From assembly GCA_937883885.1 (NCBI GenBank), contig CAKZXL010000849.1, positions 1-9,618 of the forward strand: a stretch of 9,618 bases of DNA. Direction: 5' to 3'. Positions within the stretch are counted from its first letter, which is position 1. The number at the start of each line of letters is the position of its first letter. The notes under the pieces are model-generated. The model had not been told where the DNA came from and did no database searches. It saw only the letters and a list, made by a program, of their open reading frames with translations. Made by a program: the position numbers and the translations under genes. Origin of the DNA: an uncultured Aquincola sp. Lineage in GTDB: Bacteria; Pseudomonadota; Gammaproteobacteria; Burkholderiales; Burkholderiaceae. Below, piece by piece: positions 6,165-9,618 of this stretch.

Positions 6165-7883
6165 ATGATCCAAGCCAAGCAGGACTTGCTCGCCGCCTTG
6201 CGCGCAGCAGTCGCGGAACTGGCCCCCGAACCCGGCCCCCAAGTTCCCCCGCTCGACACCCTCGAGTTCGAATCCCCCAAGCAGGCCGCCCATGGAGACT
6301 TTGCCGTCACCGTGGCGATGCAGCTGGCCCGTGGCCTGAAGAAGAACCCGCGCGAGCTGGCGCAGGCGCTGGTGGCGGCGCTGCAGCGTCAGCCCGCCGT
6401 GCAGCAGTGGGTATCGGCGCTGGAAATCGCCGGCCCCGGCTTCATCAACCTGCGCCTGAAGGAAGCCGCCAAGCAGGCCGTGGTGCGCGAGGTGCTGGAA
6501 GGCGCCGAACGCTTCGGCCGCCAGCCGGCCAACGGCCGCAAGCTGATGGTGGAATTCGTCTCGGCCAACCCCACCGGCCCGCTGCACGTGGGCCATGCCC
6601 GCCAGGGCGCGCTGGGCGACAGCCTGAGCCACCTGTTCCAGACGCAGGGCTTCGACGTCACCCGCGAGTTCTATTACAACGACGCGGGCGTGCAGATCGC
6701 CACGCTGGCCGCCTCCACCCAGGCGCGCATCCGCGGCCTGAAGCCCGGCGAAGAGGGCTGGCCCGAGTCGGCCTACAACGGCGACTACATCGCCGACATC
6801 GCGGCCGACTTCCTGGCCCGCAAGACGGTCAAGGCCGACGACCGCGAGTTCACCGCCTCCGGCGACCCCGAAGACCTGGACGGCATCCGCCAGTTCGCGG
6901 TGGCCTACCTGCGGCATGAGCAGGACCTGGACCTGCAGGCCTTCGGCGTCCGGTTCGACAGCTACTACCTGGAAAGCAGCCTGTACACCTCGGGCCGCGT
7001 CAACCAGACGGTGGACCGCCTGGTGGCCGCCGGCAAGACCTACGAGCTGGACGGCGCGCTGTGGCTCAAGAGCACCGACTACGGTGACGACAAGGACCGC
7101 GTGATGCGCAAGTCCGACGGCAGCTACACCTACTTTCTGCCCGACGTCGCGTACCACATCGCCAAGTGGGAGCGTGGCTTTACCAAGGTGATCAACTGCC
7201 AGGGCACCGACCACCACGGCACCATCGCCCGTGTGCGTGCCGGCCTGCAGGCGGCCAACGTCGGCATTCCGCAGGGCTACCCCGACTACGTGCTCAACAC
7301 CATGGTGCGCGTGGTGCGCGACGGTGCCGAGGTCAAGATCAGCAAGCGCGCCGGCAGCTACGTGACGCTGCGCGACCTGATCGACTGGACCAGCCGCGAC
7401 GCGGTGCGCTTTTTCCTGATCAGCCGCAAGGCCGACACCGAATTCACCTTCGACATCGACCTGGCGCTCAAGCAGAACGACGAGAACCCGGTGTTCTACG
7501 TGCAGTACGCGCATGCGCGCATCTGCTCGGTGCTGGCCAAGGCCAACGTGGCCGAGCTGGCGCAGGCCGACCTGTCGCGCCTGGTGGCGCCCACCGAGCT
7601 GTCGCTGATGCTCAAGCTGGCCGATTACCCGGCCATGCTCAGCCGCGCCGCCGCCAGCCTGGCACCGCACGACGTGGCCTTCTACCTGCGTGACGTGGCC
7701 GCCGCCTTCCACAGCTACTACGCGGCCGAGCGCTTCCTGGTGGACGACGCCGAGCTGGCCCGCGCCCGCCTGGCGCTGCTGGCGGCCACCCGCCAGGTGC
7801 TGCGCAATGCGCTGTCGCTGCTGGGCGTGAGTGCGCCCGAATCCATGAACCGGGCCGAAGAAGCCCAGAAGGAACCCGCATGA
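6165..7883 (+). CDS. argS: Arginyl-tRNA synthetase
   Basis: This class I synthetase joins arginine to tRNA-Arg using ATP. The 572-residue product has the family's parts in order. First comes an N-terminal Add-1 domain (about 1-90, with [13 protein letters not shown]) for tRNA D-loop recognition. The catalytic Rossmann core carries the HIGH-type signature [20 protein letters not shown] (HVGH at 141-144) and the degenerate KMSKS signature KISKRAG (391-397). Last is the C-terminal DALR anticodon-binding helix bundle, starting near [13 protein letters not shown]. The start at 6165 gives the expected N terminus; the open frame upstream lacks a family match. Its last codons overlap the next gene by 4 nt (ATGA), so the SPOR gene is translationally coupled. 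Essential housekeeping gene. Confidence 0.98.
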   Translation: MIQAKQDLLAALRAAVAELAPEPGPQVPPLDTLEFESPKQAAHGDFAVTVAMQLARGLKKNPRELAQALVAALQRQPAVQQWVSALEIAGPGFINLRLKEAAKQAVVREVLEGAERFGRQPANGRKLMVEFVSANPTGPLHVGHARQGALGDSLSHLFQTQGFDVTREFYYNDAGVQIATLAASTQARIRGLKPGEEGWPESAYNGDYIADIAADFLARKTVKADDREFTASGDPEDLDGIRQFAVAYLRHEQDLDLQAFGVRFDSYYLESSLYTSGRVNQTVDRLVAAGKTYELDGALWLKSTDYGDDKDRVMRKSDGSYTYFLPDVAYHIAKWERGFTKVINCQGTDHHGTIARVRAGLQAANVGIPQGYPDYVLNTMVRVVRDGAEVKISKRAGSYVTLRDLIDWTSRDAVRFFLISRKADTEFTFDIDLALKQNDENPVFYVQYAHARICSVLAKANVAELAQADLSRLVAPTELSLMLKLADYPAMLSRAAASLAPHDVAFYLRDVAAAFHSYYAAERFLVDDAELARARLALLAATRQVLRNALSLLGVSAPESMNRAEEAQKEPA

Positions 7884-8539
7884 AAGCGCAACGCGGAGGC
7901 TTCGTGATGGGCCTCATCGTCGGCCTGCTGGTCGGCCTGGCGCTGGCCCTGGGTGTGGCGCTGTACGTCACCAAGGTGCCGGTGCCTTTCGTCAACAAGG
8001 TGCCGCAGCGCTCGGCCGACCAGGACGCGGCCGAAGCCGAGAAGAACAAGAACTGGGACCCGAACGCGCCGCTGGCCGGCAAGCCGCCGCGCAGCGCCTC
8101 GGGCACGGTGCAGCCGGCGCCGGCCTACCCGGCCCAGCCGGCGGTACCCGCGCCCACGCCGGCACCGGCCGCGGAGCCAGCGCCCGCCCCTGCACCTTCG
8201 CCGGCGCCGCAGACGGGCTCCACCCGCGACCCCGCCGCCATCCTCTCGGGCCAGGGCGGCGGCGCCGCTTCGGCCTCGCGGTCCACCAAGTCGGGCGGCG
8301 ATGCGTTCACCTACTTCGTGCAGGCGGGTGCCTTTGCCAAGCCGGAAGATGCCGAACAGCAGCGCGCCAAGCTGGCGATGCAGGGCCTGGCGGCCCGTGT
8401 CACCGAGCGGGAGCAATCCGGCCGTACCGTTTACCGCGTGCGCCTGGGCCCGTTCGACCAGAAGGACGACGCCGAGGCGGCGCAACAACGCCTGCAAGGC
8501 ACGGGCACCGAGGCGGCGCTGGTGCGGGTGGAACGCTGA
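7880..8539 (+). CDS. FtsN-like SPOR-domain inner-membrane protein
   Basis: This 219-residue bitopic protein has a short cytoplasmic N terminus (MKAQRGG) and one membrane helix (about 8-30, Gly/Leu/Val-rich). A periplasmic linker follows, very rich in Ala and Pro (about 74-111, PAP-type repeats). A C-terminal SPOR domain (about 142-218) carries YFVQAGAF and YRVRLGPF, the two paired strands of the fold, and a central helix. SPOR domains bind glycan strands lacking stem peptides at the division septum, so a role in cell division or septal peptidoglycan is likely. It resembles FtsN, but the short FtsN activation helix cannot be identified with confidence. The ATG at 7880 overlaps the argS stop and has AAGGA 6 nt upstream. 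The argS-SPOR-dsbA order is, from memory, common in Burkholderiales. Confidence 0.9.
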   Translation: MKAQRGGFVMGLIVGLLVGLALALGVALYVTKVPVPFVNKVPQRSADQDAAEAEKNKNWDPNAPLAGKPPRSASGTVQPAPAYPAQPAVPAPTPAPAAEPAPAPAPSPAPQTGSTRDPAAILSGQGGGAASASRSTKSGGDAFTYFVQAGAFAKPEDAEQQRAKLAMQGLAARVTEREQSGRTVYRVRLGPFDQKDDAEAAQQRLQGTGTEAALVRVER

Positions 8540-8627
8540 TACACCCTGCCCGGCGAAACTTTGCGCGTGCCTGCACAGTCCACCTGCTGGCGCCTGCGCG
8601 CGCCCCCATTGAATCAAGAGGAACCGC

Positions 8628-9284
8628 ATGAACCGTCGTGACTTCACCGCCCGCGCCGCGGGCACCGGCCTGGCCCTGGGCCTGGGCCTGGCCGGCCACA
8701 CCGCCCACGCGCAGGGCGGTGCCCCGGTGGAGGGCAAGGACTACGTGAAGCTGTCTTCGCCCGCGCCCGTGGCCAGCGGCGGCAAGGTGGATGTGGTCGA
8801 GTTCTTCTGGTACGGCTGCCCGCACTGCAACGCCTTCGAGCCTTCGCTGGACGCCTGGTCGAAGAAGCTGCCGACCGACACGGTGGCCTTCCGCCGCGTG
8901 CCGGTGAGCTTCTCGGCCATGCACGAGACGCACGCCAAGATCTTCTACGCGCTGGAAGCCATGGGCCAGGTGGAAGCCATGCACCGCAAGGTGTTCGCGG
9001 CCATCCACGTGCAGCGCAAGCGCCTGGACAAGGAAGCCGACATCGTCGAGTTCATGACCCAGAACGGCGTGGACGGCGCCAAGTTCGCCGAGGCCTACAA
9101 GTCGTTCGGCGTGGCCACCAAGGTGCGCCAGGGCAAGGCGCTGTCCGAGGCCTACAAGATCGACGGCGTGCCCTCGATCGGCGTGGCCGGCCGCTGGTTC
9201 ACCGCGCCTTCGCTGGCCGGCTCGCCCGAGCGGGCGCTGGCGGTGACCGATGCGCTGATTCAGATGGCGCGCAAGGCCGGCTGA
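8628..9284 (+). CDS. dsbA: Thiol:disulfide interchange protein DsbA
   Basis: DsbA introduces disulfide bonds into proteins entering the periplasm and is recycled by DsbB. The 218-residue precursor has a signal peptide with a twin-arginine-like start, MNRRDFTARA, a Gly/Ala/Leu core and a likely cut after AHA at 28. The mature part has a thioredoxin-like fold with a helical insertion. The active site is FFWYGCPHC (Cys64-Pro-His-Cys67), identical to the E. coli CPHC motif, and the cis-proline loop is GVPSIGV (Pro182). The AAGAGGAA just upstream fixes the ATG at 8628. It is 88 nt after the SPOR gene in the same direction and may be cotranscribed. Client proteins elsewhere would include LptD, which links loosely to lptA next door. 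Confidence 0.95.
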   Translation: MNRRDFTARAAGTGLALGLGLAGHTAHAQGGAPVEGKDYVKLSSPAPVASGGKVDVVEFFWYGCPHCNAFEPSLDAWSKKLPTDTVAFRRVPVSFSAMHETHAKIFYALEAMGQVEAMHRKVFAAIHVQRKRLDKEADIVEFMTQNGVDGAKFAEAYKSFGVATKVRQGKALSEAYKIDGVPSIGVAGRWFTAPSLAGSPERALAVTDALIQMARKAG

Positions 9285-9323
9285 GCCGCCACGGCGTTTG
9301 AAAGAATGCCGTCAGGTGGCGGC
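9285..9323 (+). terminator. Possible terminator hairpin after dsbA
   Basis: Starting at the base after the dsbA stop, GCCGCCAC (9285-9292) is the reverse complement of GTGGCGGC (9316-9323). Inside, ACGGC (9291-9295) can pair with GCCGT (9308-9312), so a long bulged hairpin can form. It is followed by GGAAACTG, not a T-run, so intrinsic termination is doubtful. Confidence 0.35.
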
Positions 9324-9335
9324 GGAAACTGTGGC

Positions 9336-9341
9336 TAGAAT
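9336..9341 (+). promoter_or_regulatory. -10 box for lptA
   Basis: TAGAAT, five of six to consensus, lies 23 nt before the lptA ATG at 9365 and predicts a start near 9348, with a leader of about 17 nt. No clear -35 is seen at the right distance; a TTGAAA at 9298-9303 is 32 bp away. No Shine-Dalgarno precedes the ATG. Confidence 0.4.
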
Positions 9342-9364
9342 GGGCATGCAAGTTTCATGCCTTT

Positions 9365-9618
9365 ATGACCACCCACACCCACCGCCTGTCACTTGTCACC
9401 GGGCTGCGCCGCGCAGCGATGCTGGCCGCCGCCTTCGGGGCGCTGGCTGGCGCGCTGCCGTCCGCGCAGGCCGCCCGGGCTGACCGCAACCAGCCCATCA
9501 CCATCGATGCCGACAAGCCCGGCACGGTGGACATGCTCAAGCAGGTGGTGGTGTTCAACGGCAACGTGGTCATCACCCAGGGCTCCATCACCATCCGGGC
9601 CGAGCGCGCCGAGATCCG
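9365..9618 (+). CDS. lptA: LPS-transport periplasmic protein LptA, N-terminal part
   Basis: The first 84 codons are present and the gene continues past the right edge. A basic N terminus and hydrophobic core (about 8-36, ending PSAQA with a likely signal cut near 36) are followed by the OstA/LptA beta-strand repeats: RNQPITIDADKPGTVDMLKQ, then VVVFNGNVVITQGSITIRAERAEI. The D-A-D start and the G-N-V-x-I-x-Q-G turn are the family's hallmarks. LptA bridges LptC in the inner membrane and LptD in the outer membrane, carrying lipopolysaccharide across the periplasm. The usual partners kdsC and lptC are not upstream here; dsbA is. The ATG at 9365 is the only start compatible with this signal peptide. 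Confidence 0.9.
   Translation, partial: MTTHTHRLSLVTGLRRAAMLAAAFGALAGALPSAQAARADRNQPITIDADKPGTVDMLKQVVVFNGNVVITQGSITIRAERAEI

Noticed and set aside
6090..7712. 540-codon open frame opposite argS
   Set aside because: Antisense shadow of argS with no plausible domain and no promoter or ribosome site.
8108..8210. Repetitive GCGCCGGC/CCGGCGCC-rich DNA in the SPOR gene, considered as a possible regulatory repeat
   Set aside because: It is explained by the Ala-Pro-rich periplasmic linker encoded there; there are no regular spacers and no CRISPR-like structure.
9298..9483. Small open frame covering the lptA promoter and signal-peptide region
   Set aside because: It is out of frame with lptA, has no family similarity, and stops early. 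The overlapping frame encodes a clear LptA signal peptide and OstA domain.

Overview
The window is about two-thirds G+C, and its conserved genes and their order (argS, an SPOR-domain protein, a CPHC-type dsbA) point to a beta-proteobacterium of the order Burkholderiales. The family Comamonadaceae is most likely: a GC-rich palindromic intergenic element like the one at 4231-4297 is familiar from those genomes, and SD-less starts lying just behind a TAGAAT-type -10 also fit. This is inferred from recall, not from a database search.

Left part (1-945). The 5' end of a flavoprotein oxidoreductase gene runs leftward out of the window. It is divergent from a two-gene toxin-antitoxin module: a Gp49/HigB-like RelE-superfamily toxin overlapping an XRE-type antitoxin. 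A palindrome over the presumed -10 of the toxin gene looks like its autoregulatory operator.

Middle left (946-4300). Malate synthase G (glcB, leftward, with its own terminator) is divergent from a CrgA-like LysR regulator. The 190-bp gap between them holds a perfect 14-bp inverted repeat and further TGAATC/GATTCA half-sites over the LysR promoter, so the LysR protein is a good candidate regulator of glcB and of itself. The 3' end of the LysR gene reads into the palindromic element, which separates it from convergent psiF.

Middle (4304-6164). psiF (small secreted protein with two repeats) lies downstream of a leftward gene for a soluble Hanks-type Ser/Thr kinase fused to a C-terminal cyclic-nucleotide-binding-like domain. 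This kinase is the most unusual gene here.

Right part (6165-9618). argS starts 7 nt behind a TAGAAT box. It overlaps an FtsN-like SPOR protein gene by 4 nt and is followed by dsbA, whose signal peptide carries a twin-arginine-like motif. The 5' end of lptA (LPS transport) runs out of the window.

Most of the window is ordinary chromosomal housekeeping DNA. I found no CRISPR array, tRNA, rRNA, insertion sequence or recognisable multi-gene defence island. The items most worth following up are the kinase-cNMP fusion, the operator structure between glcB and LysR, the toxin-antitoxin module with its probable leaderless start, and the element-derived tail of the LysR protein.
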